From Perilla frutescens (taxonomy: Eukaryota; Streptophyta; Magnoliopsida; Lamiales; Lamiaceae): a stretch of DNA of 64,000 nucleotides. Position numbers and translations under genes: made by a program. Location: contig BRKX01000014.1 of the NCBI GenBank assembly GCA_026008535.1, positions 54,423,006-54,487,005 on the forward strand, in the 5' to 3' direction. The notes under the pieces were generated by a model. It was given only the letters and a program-made list of their open reading frames with translations. It ran no database searches and had not been told where the DNA came from. Every line of letters starts with the position of its first letter. Position 1 is the stretch's first letter. Shown here piece by piece: positions 12,746 through 23,806 of the stretch.

Positions 12746-13058
12746 GCCTAGTATAATACCAGAGTGAGACAAAATTTCAATCAATCAGGAGCATTTTTCA
12801 CTAATCGATGACACAACAATAAGTATTAAAATATCTGTGAAAGACAAAAACCATATTATATACATTTTGGCAACCAATCTCAAAGCTTAATCTCATGCTG
12901 CATACTAGATACTTTAGTATCATTGTCCTCTTGTAGCTCTAGTTCATCATTTGCTTTCTGGAAAGCCTCAATGAAAGCATCGAAATCCTTTGAACACCTA
13001 ACCATCTTCACCAAGGCAGTACCCTTCATGGTCAGGGCCCTAAGAACCATCTCTATCA
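12746..13058 (-). other. Foreign insert in copia RT carrying an antisense C-terminal gene fragment
   Basis: RT homology stops before 12746 and resumes at about 13060 (IGCKWIFKVK). Between them, the minus strand carries an open frame from about 13055 down to a stop at 12880. It includes ALTMKGTALVKMVRCSKDFD and, further on, FQKANDELELQEDNDTK, then a UTR-like AT-rich tail. It has ordinary plant protein composition. I do not recognise the protein. It could be the 3' end of a processed cellular transcript that inserted into the element, or an acquired gene fragment. Confidence 0.5.
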
Positions 13059-13990
13059 ATCTTATAGGTTGTAAATGGATCTTCAAGGTCAAGCACAAGC
13101 CAGATGGCTCAATTGAGCGACACAAGACTAGTCTTGTCTCACAGGATTTTCATCAGCGATTCGGATCGGATTTAACAAAAACATTCAGTCTTGTTGTGAA
13201 GCCCATGATTGTCCGAGTTGTCCTCTCTCTAGCCATGACTCGAAATTGGTCTCCTCGACAACTCGGCATCAATAATGCATTCTTGCATGGTAAGCTTATC
13301 AACGATGTATATATGGCTTAACTTCTGAGATTCATTAATCCTCAACATCCACATCTTGTATGTCGTCCTCACAAATCTATTTATTATTTGAAGCATGAAC
13401 CGAGAGTTTGGCACATCAGTTTAAATCGCTCTCTGAAGCATTGAATCTATCCGATCACAGACGGACCACTCTCTATTTATTTTCCGGAACTAAGACTCTT
13501 TGGCTTATTTGTTGCTCTACATTGATGACATAATTTTAACTGGTAATTCTACATTTGTTCTTGATCATATTGTGCATTAGCTTGGAGCTTAATTCTCCAT
13601 CAAAGATCTTGGTGCTTTGTCCTATTTTATTGGTGATGAAGTCACACGCAATTCACATGGCATTCTTCTGTCTCAGCATAAGTACATCCGTGATATTTCA
13701 CAAAAGACAAAGACGGTTGATGCAAAACTTGTTAGCTCTGCAATGACTGCCTCACCAATCTTATCCATATCCTCCGGCACATCTCTGTCTGATCTGAGTG
13801 AGTATCCATCTGTGGTTGGAAATTTGCAATACTTATCTCTTACCAACTGTATATTACATTTGCCGCTAATCGTCTTGCTTAGTTTATGCACGGCCCAACA
13901 ATTGATCATTGGACCGTGGTTAAACGTGTCCTTCTCTATCTTAATAGCACGATCGAACATGTTCTTCTTCTTCATCGAGATCCACCTTTC
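13059..13990 (+). pseudogene. Copia reverse transcriptase remnant
   Basis: Starting IGCKWIFKVKHKPDG, the frame continues through KPMIVRVVLSLA and NNAFLHGKL, corresponding to the first RT blocks. YIDDI-like coding (near 13512-13530, reading LLYIDDIIL) is the catalytic motif. KDLGALSYF and SQHKYIRDI follow in shifted frames. Several stops and frameshifts break the reading between 13318 and 13760. Confidence 0.8.
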
Positions 13991-14097
13991 TAGTTGCATG
14001 CATTTTCCTACGCGGATTGGGCCGGTGATCCTGATGATCTATTTATACTTCAGCTCATATTGTCTATCTTGGGTGCAATCCCATTTCCTGGTCCTCC

Positions 14098-14496
14098 ATG
14101 AAGCAAACTGGAATTACTCGATCCTCCACCGAGGCAGAATATCGAGTTGCTGCCTCCACAATTGCCGAACTTGCATGTGTTCAGTCTCTCATTCTTGAAC
14201 TTGCTGCTCCAGCTACATCAGTCCCTCCAATCTATTGTGACAATATTGGTGCATCATATCTTTGCGTCAATCATGTTTTGCACTATCGCATGAAGCATAT
14301 TGCGTTAAATTTTCATTTTGTTCGTCAACGAGTTCAAGATGGTCAGCTACGTGTTTCTCATGTCTCTTCTATAGATCAATTGGCGGATGCATTGACCAAA
14401 CCTTTGTCTGCTCCACGCCTACTCCAGTTTCATGACAAGATTGGAGTCTATCCGTCCTCCATGCATGATAAGGATAAAGCTATTTGTTCACCCTAA
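14098..14496 (+). pseudogene. Copia RNase H remnant
   Basis: This is the longest clean block of the element (132 codons). It shows KQTGITRSSTEAEYRVAAS, then CDNIGASYL, KHIALNFHFVR and DQLADALTKPL, the usual closing signatures of copia RNase H. The catalytic Asp and Glu region is only partly retained upstream. It ends at a TAA at 14494-14496. Confidence 0.85.
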
Positions 14497-14640
14497 GTCT
14501 ATCTATCTGTATTGCTTTATTCATGTATATCACCAGTACGGTTAGCTATTAGTTTAGCTTGTATAAATACCTCTCTCTTCGTAGCATTATTGTACAACAA
14601 AAATATACAAGTTATATTCTTTATAATGGAGAAAAAATAT
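14497..14640 (+). repeat. Probable remnant of the copia 3' LTR
   Basis: Immediately after the RNase H stop there is a 'cttgtataaatacctctctc' TATA-like promoter, followed by a pyrimidine-rich leader and 'atatacaagttatattc'. This resembles the U3/R part of short copia LTRs. No matching 5' LTR was found upstream of 11466, so the assignment is tentative. Confidence 0.35.
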
Positions 14641-14719
14641 TATTTTAAAGAGTTTATTAATTTAATAAGTATTAATTTACTGATGTTTTACTGTATTTTG
14701 TATATTTTTTTAAAACGAT

Positions 14720-14885
14720 TCACTCTTTCAAAATTAGCAAAATAGTACCAACTTTTTCAAAAAAATTGCAAATCAAACATTTAATCAGTTTTACGGTTAG
14801 AAAATCGTATGCAATTAATTGTATTTTAATATTCTTATTTCCCTTAACCACGTAGAAAAATTCCTCCAATCAATAAATATTAAAA
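14720..14885. repeat. Single arm of the palindromic element also seen at 35589-37125
   Basis: The sequence 'tttttcaaaaaaattgcaaa', continuing to 'ccacgtagaaaaattcctcc', matches both arms of the larger inverted repeat at 35589-35760 / 36948-37125. Only one arm is present here. It serves as an uninterrupted relative of that nested locus. Confidence 0.5.
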
Positions 14886-17341
14886 GTGCCCAAAAAAGGG
14901 AAATTGAGTTATATTCTAAAAACATTTTATTTAAAAAAATATGACAAATACTACAAATTTGGGCAAATTAGAAAAAATGGGACTTTCGATATGGGCCTTT
15001 AAAGCCCAATGAAATATTGTTTTTATGGAAAGCCCAAATACATATATTTGGTTGCATATATATCTATATTTCAAACAAAATTAAACTCAAAACGCTAGTG
15101 ATTTAAATCTTTATGGAATTGCTTATAAGCACACACCCTACACAATCGATGTACGACTTTATTTTTATTTTATTGCCTAAAAAACTCTTTCTCTACCCAC
15201 ACTAAAATAGAAAATTGTTTATTTATTTATTTATTATGGCTATGTGAAATTCTCAACCACTATCTCGGGTGTAATGTAATTCTAGGCAGTTAGAAAAATG
15301 TTACTATTACTGATTACTAGTGCAAATGAATTATACCCTTCTTTCTCAAAATTAACCGTGGAAAAAAAAACTTTATAAAATAGAAAAATAATAATAGGAA
15401 ATTATATTTTATTGTCTCATATCAAGAGCTAGTGAACTATACAACGCATTGTCTTGTCTTAATGCAGCATTAAGAATATAAGTATATGAAGATGTAAGAA
15501 ATATATATAGTTGAATATTCTTTCTAACTTAATTACTTTAATGGACGTTACTTCAAGTTTTAATTTAATTTACCCCTGAATTTAGATAGATTTGAATTAA
15601 CTTCGTTACGCTTTAGTCCCTAATAACAATAATTGAAGAACCAATTTCAAGAATCCAATTCACTTTTTTTTCTTTCTTTTTCTTCCCCTCCTTTTTTCTT
15701 ATGAGAGCTGGAGATTCCCATTTCCCATATTTTTACTTTTTATTTGGGACGACTAATTCTCTATCGTTATCGAGAGTATGTTATGGATAAACTCTACTTC
15801 TCTAGTACAATAACTCCGCAGATTACTACGGTAAAACCTCAAACTTATCTTGTTTTAGGTACTATTATATGTGATGTTAATTATATGTGATGGTTATTAA
15901 TTGATCACTTATATAAATTAGAGAGAGTTTATACGTGAATACATTTATATGCTTACACATAGATACGTATAGCTTCGGGACGATCAAGTAAGTGGTGGAG
16001 TAGACGAGTTAATTTGTAATAAAAAATCCCAAGTTCGAATCGCATCAATATTCGTAGTGTAGAGTTTTATTAAGAGTGGAGGACTAATATAAATATTAAT
16101 TTTATGTGTATATATATATACACACACATATGTGTGTGTGTGTAAATTATTGTCACATGGGGTATTTAAAGGGAGACGAAGAGAGATGGGCCTAGCTAAG
16201 CTCTTTGAAATGAATATGATTCCCCAAATTCCATAATAAATAAATCAATAATACCAAAATTGTTGGGGAATCATTCATTTGTTGAGTGACGTGGAAGAAA
16301 AAGAGCACCACTATTCAAGAATGCCTACACTCACTTCCAAGAGAAGTCACAAATATTAAATATTATAATTTGATGCTCATCTTCATAAATAAATCGTTAG
16401 GTAAATTGGAAAAATATAATGGGAAATGAAAAAAAAAAAAAAGACATGATGTGAATTTGGTCATGTTTTAATTTTTTTTTTGTCATATATACATAGACCT
16501 ATGTTTATAGGTGAATATTGTGATGTATATATATATCATATGTGGAACATGGTTGAGAGAGAGAGAGAGAGATCCTACATCAAGGCCGTTGAAATTTTCT
16601 ATTACATTTTTTCGTGTTTGAACCCATATCATTATTAAATTTATGATTTTAATAATATTTATTATGAGATAAAAATTAATTATAACATAAGTAATCATAG
16701 TCAACATTTGTCAACAAAAAAATGAATTAAAAAATTATAAAATATAATTTTAAAAAAATCAACCATAATAAGGAATTATTAATTGAAAAATACAAATTAA
16801 ATATCAAAAAATAATTATAAACCCTAATTGGGCGAGGTGAACCCTAAGAAACAATCATAAAATTAAACCAAATAAAAAAAATGAACAAAAGAAATAAAAA
16901 AAAAATCGTAATTTGAAAGTACAACACGGAGTGTAACAGAAAATTTAACGTGACATTGAAGTCTCGAATGATCGAAGTTCGATTACTAATTCATCATCCA
17001 CAATTTGAAAAAAAAAATATTAAATAAAAAAAATGTCTTACCTTGTATTGGTCCAATTGATAATTATTAAGTTCTCAAATGATTTAATTTATTTGCCAAC
17101 TTGTTGCAAATATCATGATTATAACTAGAATATACTACTTGAAAATGATTAACATCTGCTTAATTAAATTAATCATGTAAAATTCCTGGTTGGAGGGAAA
17201 CATAATGCCTGAATCAAGCAGGTTTTTAATGTTTAATAATAAGAGTTGTGCTCTTTTCACCTTGATTTACGATGAGATTATCAATCAAATAATGGTTAAA
17301 ATCCAAAACCTACAATTAAAATTACTTCCTAATTATTTACC
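14886..17341. other. Intergenic; family A relic at about 16600-16960
   Basis: No gene. 16600-16960 carries one arm of the family A MITE (aaccctaattgggcgaggtg). 16000-16090 has a tRNA-derived SINE-like box B (aagttcgaatcgc) without a convincing box A. (GT)n/(CA)n lies at about 16110-16143 and (GA)n at 16555-16572. The rest is AT-rich and featureless to me. Confidence 0.4.
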
Positions 17342-18024
17342 GGGGCAAATGGCCAAAAAAACACTCAAACTATATGACGAATTTTACGTAGATGTACAAA
17401 TTACTTTTTGGCTCAAATACACACTTAACTATATGAAAAAAACAATCAACCCCATAAACTATTTAAAAAAGAACAAACTGACACTTGAAGTGAACACGGT
17501 TAGTTTTTTCCGTTAATTAAAACGTGTCAAACTCAATTCTATCACCTATGAATTTCGACCGAACAAATTGAAATCACGGTCAAATAGCTCACATTATGGA
17601 GTTTTAAACCCCTCTTTTAATTTCAAAATCCAACATCAAATCGGTATCGAAATTTAAAATTTAATTCGTAATGCAAACCCTTGTCATCAGTATTCTCCAT
17701 GTCATTATTCTGTCGTTTAACACTTGATTGACAAATTGAGAGTATAATTAGAAATCTCATGACGGGGGGTTTTCTAACCATACCACAATACATGGTATCA
17801 TCATCCGAATCAAACATAATTAGATCGAACAATTTATGAGCATTTTATTTAACGGAAAAGGTTAACGATGTTAAACGAAAAATGTGAATATGATATATTT
17901 TGAATAGTTGAGAAGGTCGATTGTACTTTTTAAATAGTTTAGGTGTGTATTTAGGCTAAAAAATAGTTCGTATGTCTAGGTGAGATTGGACATATAGTTC
18001 GGGTGTTTTTTTGGCCATTTGCCC
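17342..18024. mobile_element. Non-autonomous element with long TIRs, MULE- or hAT-like
   Basis: The left end (ggggcaaatggccaaaaaaa) and the reverse complement of the right end (gggcaaatggccaaaaaaac) match closely, and the inverted similarity continues for about 140 bp. The flanks tatttacc (17334-17341) and tatttatc (18025-18032) form an 8-bp target duplication with one mismatch. Long TIRs favour Mutator-like and the 8-bp target favours hAT. The interior has short open frames (17190-17516 overlaps the edge; 17623-17832 on minus), neither resembling a transposase. Confidence 0.7.
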
Positions 18025-18550
18025 TATTTATCACAGTAATAGTAGATAAAATTAATCTTTATTTTTTTAGTTGGTGAAATGAGAAGCGACGATCTCGTAT
18101 CCGAAACATTTTTCTTTTACACGTGCATTTAGTTTACAACCAATAGTTATGGTGGCTTTGCTTGTATCTAGCTCGTGTGGATTCTTAATCAATTGCATTT
18201 TTTTAGGATTAATTACTTTAAAATCACAATCTTTAAGTCAAATTACAACGTGACTTTGTAATTGTTACAAATAAAACACTACCCTTTAATTACGATTCAT
18301 CTTTTAAGTCAAATTACAACATGTCCATTTTTTTTTAATCATAATAGGTGTAGTGATCTCGTTAGTTGATTCTTATAATAAATATCTTAGGAGTAGCAAT
18401 ATTTTTATTTTTTTAAAAGGATTGTGAGATCATTCAATGAATTGTTAATGATGTAGGATAACTTAAAATTACTGAACTCAAATAATAATTACAGTAATTG
18501 ATTATTTGATAAAGAATGATTCCGACCTTGAGATACATATCTAAAGCTAA
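18025..18550. other. Intergenic, repeat debris
   Basis: A phrase 'aagtcaaattacaac' occurs twice (18236 and 18306), suggesting a decayed repeat. Nothing else is recognised. Confidence 0.35.
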
Positions 18551-18985
18551 TTATGATAAAATCCACGAGCTCTAAAGTTTTTTTTTTTTTTGTTTTTTGA
18601 CAACTCAAACGATATTTTATTAAGAACCACAAGAACTATCGATAAGGCCTACCGCAAAAGGTAGAGGCTCAACCCAGTAAAAAGGGCTTGGAAAATCACG
18701 TGCAGCCAATTGGCACTACGGCGGACCAAATTAAGAAAAAAATCATGATAAAATCCATGAGCTCTAAAGATTTTTTTATTTTTTTTGACAACCCAAACAA
18801 TATTTTATTAAGAACCACAAGAACAAGAATTATCGAAAAGGCCTACCACAAAAGGCGGATGTTCAACCAAATAAAAAGGGCTTGGAAAATCACGAACAAC
18901 CCTAGCTACACCATGTGCCACACAATTGGCACTACGATGGACCAAATTAAGAGAAAAATCATGATAAAATCCATGAGCTCTAAAG
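18551..18985 (-). pseudogene. Tandemly duplicated LINE 3' end encoding an RNase H tail
   Basis: Read on the minus strand, the downstream copy (about 18985-18790) encodes NLVHRSANCVAHGVARVVRD, then FPSPFYLV and a stop. This is the C-terminal RNase H (RVT_3-type) signature of plant LINE elements, where R-x-A-N-x-x-A-H is typical. A second, shorter copy lies directly adjacent at about 18740-18551, with an internal deletion. Both end in the same AATAAAATA-type polyadenylation context and a T-run on the plus strand. The copies differ by small indels. Confidence 0.65.
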
Positions 18986-19128
18986 TTAAACTACTAATTC
19001 TAAGATCCAATTTTCAAATGGCTTTAACAATACCCGTCAAAACTAAGATTTACTTTTTGCACCTAGAATTTATTTTTGTTTACACGTATAAATATTATAC
19101 ATGTGACACTATATATCATACGATACCA

Positions 19129-19177
<49 letters not shown>

Positions 19178-19799
19178 TGTAGATGTAATAAATTGAAGCT
19201 GTCATGCAAAACAAGTGATGATTGTCACACCCCATGAACTCTGGCAAATGCATGCCAACAGTAATTGTGGTTCACCCATCTCATTAATTCCCACCACCCA
19301 TTTTTTAGGTATAATAAATTATGTCTGAAAATGAAAGATAACGATTTTCCTTCGATACAGTGAATTTCATTTTTGCATTAACGAGAGGTCGGATTAATCG
19401 ATCGATCTCCATCGCTCTCTCACTCCCAACTAATAAATGAAGTTACCTAGAGAAATAATTTGAGGTACCACAATTCATATATATATTATGTACATATACC
19501 AAAATAGAATATCAAATGTTTTCCCAAACACAACAATAATAATAATAAATCTAATTAACAACATATATAGTACTAGCTAGTAACAAAATTTTGCCCTAGG
19601 CGGTGCTAAGAGTTTTTTTCAATTTTTGTACAAATTCTCCCGCCAATTACTATTATTCAATTTTCATCCCATTGAATTTGATGATATTCTCCCAAACACA
19701 CGAGATTGTCCGTGATTAAATTACGTCGTCAATACACGTCACGTGTACGGTATCGGATGTCACGTGTACGGTATCGGATATTATCAGTATCGGTATCGA
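18986..19799. other. Intergenic and 3' flank of the TPR gene
   Basis: Contains (AT)n at about 19135-19174 and an (ATA)n stretch near 19532-19548. At 19738-19779 a 21-bp unit, tcacgtgtacggtatcggat plus one base, is present twice in tandem, just 3' of the TPR gene stop. No gene seen. Confidence 0.45.
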
Positions 19800-21765
19800 T
19801 CAACAACTCAACGCTTCGTATTTTACTGGGATCGGGTTACTAAACCCGGTTTGAGAGAGCAAATTCCCAACCGTCGCGAGATCACGGCAGAAAACGCCTT
19901 GGAACACTGCCGCCGGCGATGCCGCGGCGGCGACGGCGGCCATATTGCCGCCAGAAACCTCGTTGATAGCCACCGCCACTGCCGCGGCGGCCTTCTTCCG
20001 CTGCTTCTCGGCGGCCTCGTCGTCCAAAATCGTCGCCATCAAACTAGTATAACCCCTCTGAATCATTCTGTACAACAACAGCGCCGACATTTTCGCCCGA
20101 TCTCTCACCGAATCGACCTCCTTCTCGTCGGAAAACTCGCATTTCTCGATGAAATTCGAGGATTTATCCGGCTTGTGTTTGAGCATCAGCAGCAAATGAG
20201 CTCTTTCCAGCTCCGATCTCGAGCAGCCTCTTCTCAATCCGATCAATGCGTAGTAATCGACATTTCCGGTTTCGCCGGCGGCGACTCGTTGCTTCAGCTG
20301 CTGCATCTTCGCCGCCAACGAGCACAATTTGCCCGGAATTTCTCTGTATTGAACGTTCTGCCTCTTCCAAACAGGGCCTGGCAATTTCCGATCGCGCAAA
20401 ATCGAGTTGTACAGCAGTTTCAGATGCTCCAGATCGTGCAGGCTATCGGGTAAGCACCTAATCGTCTCGAACAACGCAGCTCTAATGGCGAGAGCGTCGA
20501 TGCACGACGTGTCGAGCGCCAGAGCTCTGTTGCAATCGGCGATGGCCTCCGCGATTCGCCCCGCCGATCGGTAGGCGGAGGCGCGGCGGACGTAGCACTC
20601 CGACAGGAATCCCTGCGGCGCGCCGCGGCGGCCGTCGAGGATTTTGGAGAAGTGTCTGATGGCTTCGGAGTAGAGTCCGGCGTCTAGGGCGGCGATTGCC
20701 GCCGTCCTGCGGCGGATGAGGAGCTTGATGTGGCAGAGAAGGTCGAACTCGGTTTTGGAAGGCTTCTCCGGCTGGTGGCTGGCGGCGGAGAGTAATGAGA
20801 AGATGTCGTCGGAGAGAGAGATGCTCTCGCGGCGGAAAGCGGCTGTGGCAAGGCGTTTTCCGGTCTGGAGGAGCACCATCGCGTCCTCCATTAAACCTAG
20901 GTGGCAGCATGCTTGGCCTAACACCGCGTACCTGTTTGATGAAATGCGTTACAGACTGAGTCAGCTCATAATAACTCGACCAACTCGTTGCAGAAAAATA
21001 TTGAATCCGATCATTACGATTAATATTATTTGGTGAGATTCCAACATTTCATTAATGGCTGCCAGTGGTTTCGCGTGATCTACAAGCTATTATTTACATC
21101 TCTCATTTAACTTTTTACTATAGTCATAATTCAATATTATACAATAAAATTCGAGATGTAACGACAAAACGAGCGTAAAATATAGAGATTAATTTACCTC
21201 CATTGTCCAGCTTCCTCCACGTTCTTAAACAAAGTGGAAATGACTTTCTTCTTCAAATCGGAGACAGAGAAGCATTTGCAGGCCGGCTCAGTCTCACTCA
21301 GTGAGTCACCACTTGAAGAGAGAAGCGTGACTCGTTCTCTCGACAGCTGAGTCGACGAGCTATCGGACGAGCCGGTGGTGTAGCCGTCGTCGGAGATAAT
21401 CATTTTCAAGCTAGGAATGAATTCCTGAAGCATGTCGGCCACCTCCTTGAACCGCCGGAGGTAGAGCAGGCTGCGAGCCTTCAGCTCCAGCGCCACCTCC
21501 ATCCGCGGCGCCACCGCCAGCGCCATTTCGAGGAGGCGGAGCGCCGCCGCAATATCGCTCTGCTCCTGCGTCGCAATCAACATCCTCGCCTCCCTCACGT
21601 ATCTCTCCACCATCTGCATTATTATATTCGATAAATAAAATAAATGTTTTGCAAAAATTGAGTGTATATATATAATATATGTATATGCACCTTTTTGTTG
21701 GTGAGCCACCAGTGTTTCTTCTCGGCGGCGGCGGCGGCGGCGGGAACTGGAGATGCTACAGCCAT
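19800..21765 (-). CDS. TPR protein with degenerate J-like C-terminal domain
   Basis: Three exons on the minus strand: 21765-21691, 21613-21198 and 20931-19800, giving 540 residues with GT-AG introns. The N-terminus is a short Ala run followed by EKKHWWLTNKKMVERYVREA. TPR-like helices occupy roughly residues 30-100, 160-200 and 240-310, with AIADCNRALALD as a typical repeat. Residues 389-430 (DYYALIGLRRGC and following) align with a DnaJ J-domain, but the invariant HPD appears as HKPD (416-419). An Ala-rich region follows. Plants have a conserved family with this layout. It is usually annotated as a TPR or DnaJ-like protein, likely a cytosolic co-chaperone or scaffold, and the exact role is unknown to me. 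The coding exons are strikingly GC-rich against the AT-rich surroundings. Several long overlapping frames in exon 3 are shadows caused by this composition. Confidence 0.9.
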
Positions 21766-21795
21766 GGATGGATTGGATGAAATAGTGGCTCTCTG

Positions 21796-21804
21796 TTATA
21801 TATA
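21796..21804 (-). promoter_or_regulatory. Possible TATA box of the TPR gene
   Basis: TATATATAA on the minus strand lies about 30 bp upstream of the ATG. If used it would leave almost no 5' leader, so transcription may start further upstream, where GA/CT tracts (21892-21907, 22013-22064) are present. Confidence 0.25.
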
Positions 21805-22012
21805 TTGGTGAAAAAATGTCACATTTTAATGTGAATTTACCCTCTTATTATGGAGAGGGAGGAAATGCAAATCTGAGAGAAATGAAGAGTGAGAGAGAGA
21901 GAGAGAGACCAGTAAATAGGAGAGAAGAGGAAGATAGGGTCTTTAAACAACAAATGCCAGCTTTGACCTCTGAGACAAAGCTTTGATCCTTCTACTTCAT
22001 CGCTGGCATCAG

Positions 22013-22067
<55 letters not shown>

Positions 22068-22096
22068 TTTAAATTGTAGAGAGAGAGAGAGAGGTC
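22013..22096. repeat. (CT)n microsatellite followed by (GA)n, TPR gene upstream region
   Basis: About 50 bp of pure CT, then a short spacer and (GA)n at 22079-22093, form a potential imperfect hairpin about 250 bp upstream of the TPR start codon. CT-rich tracts near plant transcription starts are common. Any regulatory effect is speculative. Confidence 0.6.
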
Positions 22097-22139
22097 ATTG
22101 GTTGGCTACACTACGGCCTACGATCGCTAGTTCACTACG

Positions 22140-23481
22140 GCTATGTGATGTTTAACATGGGAAATTCTCTCATTTAAACATGAAACAAAAATGTCTAGTG
22201 ATAATAAACCACTGAAAATTCCTTCTAAATATTTAAATATTTTTATTTTTTATTACATTTTTATAATTCAGAATCTAAATAAAACGTCTCAATAGCAAGG
22301 TCCACTTTCTATTAAAATAGAGAGAGTAAATAATAAAAAGGTGGATCTTACTATTGGGACGAAGGGAGTACAATTTAATTCCACCGTTTGAACATTTTAA
22401 TATAAATGACCCAACATTTTCAATTAAAATACTATTTCGGTCGATTTCGATCACATTTAATCTCAAGTGAACTAGAGAACCTAAATAACGGACTGACATT
22501 TTCACTGAAAAATGATCGAAATAGTTTTTTCCGTGGGCCATTTCTGTTAAAATATTCAAATGTTGGAAATTAAATTGTAATTATTAAGAAGTTGGATTAT
22601 TTTTGTTAAAACTTTAAAATGTTGGGAATTAAATTGTAATTATTAAAATGTTGTATTATTTTTGTTAAAACCTTGAAACGTTTGGAATTAAATTGTCATT
22701 AGTCCAATAATTTAATATAGTGAAATGCAAGTGTTCTAAGCAAAGGTTGTAGTGATTTTATGCTTGATTTTGAATTTGGTGGTAATGAAAATCTGTTTTG
22801 ATTTTACAGTTTTACTGTCCATTATTATTAAATTTCGTCGTTGATTTATTTTTCACAAATTTTACCAGACATTTAATATTCTTCTTTCTACATAAATAGA
22901 AAGGATAAAATCATGTGACACTACAAGCACTTAATATAGTGTTTTTTTTAAATAAATAAATTTCAAATTCAAAATTGGAATGCAGTTGGCAAATTTGTTA
23001 AATAACAAATCATACACATATGATAAGGTCAAGCTCCTACCTCACTACCTAGTGGGAAATAAATAAGTAACCTAATATTACAGTGTAATTTACTCAAAAT
23101 TAAATAACGAGGTCAATCTATAAATACCCTGATGTGATTCGATGAAAAAGTGTCGAGAATTTGTCTTTACACTATCAACACACGAGTTATTAGTGTAAAC
23201 TGTTGTCAGCATGAATTGGACTCGATCTTATTATGTGACGATAAACGTATTTCAACTCGTCGTTTCAACTAACGAAGAGATCGGGGGTAAACATTAGATA
23301 ATTGATTGTCTCTTTTTTTTTTCTTCAAGGGATTGGAGGGGAAATTATTAATTGAATACCTAATTTTATCTGTGTGACTAGTGATGGGATATCTTTAATT
23401 TCATGGATGATAACATATGATGTGAAAAAAATTAAGTTTTGTTTTAACATGTCACCCTATATTGAACATCGAAACTCAATG
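22140..23481. other. Intergenic; Stowaway fragment and 59-bp tandem repeat
   Basis: 22260-22372 ends with gggacgaagggagta, a Stowaway-type terminus. 22549 to about 22710 holds nearly three copies of a 59-bp unit (starts at 22549, 22608 and 22667; core 'ttaaattgtaattattaa'). The segment to the left (22385-22430) carries an inverted, degraded version. No gene was recognised up to 23481. Confidence 0.45.
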
Positions 23482-23806
23482 GGATGAGATGCATTTCTTA
23501 TTGCACACTCGATTTTTTAGTTTTTTATTTTAATTTATTGTGTTTTAATTTAATTTTACACTTGTTATGATTTAGGGTTCATCCTACCCAAATAGAATGT
23601 ATTATAACTTTGTAGTATTTAATTTTAAATTTTTAATAATTAATTGATTATTTATAAAATTAAATACTAAAAAAATTATAATAAATCATAATTTGATAGA
23701 ATGAACCCTAAAAATAAGTGTAAAATTAAACTAACGCGTAAAAAATTGAAATCGAAGTAGAAAAAAAATTAAAAAAAATCGAATATGCAATAAACGATTT
23801 TGCATG
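23482..23806. mobile_element. Palindromic MITE, family A
   Basis: The left arm has ttgcacactcgattttttag and 'agggttcatcctaccc'. The right arm has the complementary 'gaatgaaccct' and 'cgaatatgcaataa'. It has the same architecture as 31564-31967 and 32206-32578, with more divergence between arms. No target duplication could be defined. Confidence 0.6.

Larger units (their letters stand above)
11466..14496 (+). mobile_element. Decayed Ty1/copia LTR retrotransposon (pol region)
   Basis: Fragments in copia order (protease edge, GAG-pre-integrase, integrase, reverse transcriptase, RNase H) are read in several frames with intervening stops and frameshifts. WLTDS near 11473 resembles the protease start. 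WHHRLGHP near 11821 is the pre-integrase signature. ITHLTTPPHTPEHNG near 12250-12297 is the integrase core. IGCKWIFKVK near 13060 starts the RT. SSTEAEYR near 14123 and DQLADALTKPL near 14375 are RNase H. The gene order places it in Ty1/copia. There is no intact reading frame and no 5' LTR was found. It is non-autonomous and dead. Confidence 0.9.

Noticed and set aside
19743..20453. Plus-strand open frame of 236 codons opposite the TPR gene
   Set aside because: It is antisense to GC-rich exon 3, with Arg/His-rich composition and no motifs; the minus frame is clearly the coding one.
20482..20910. Second minus-strand frame of 142 codons in TPR exon 3
   Set aside because: It is an out-of-frame shadow rich in Arg and Pro caused by high GC.
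21955..22012. Possible hairpin with ends atgccagc / gctggcat upstream of the TPR gene
   Set aside because: Only about eight paired bases at the ends; the interior does not fold into a plausible precursor.
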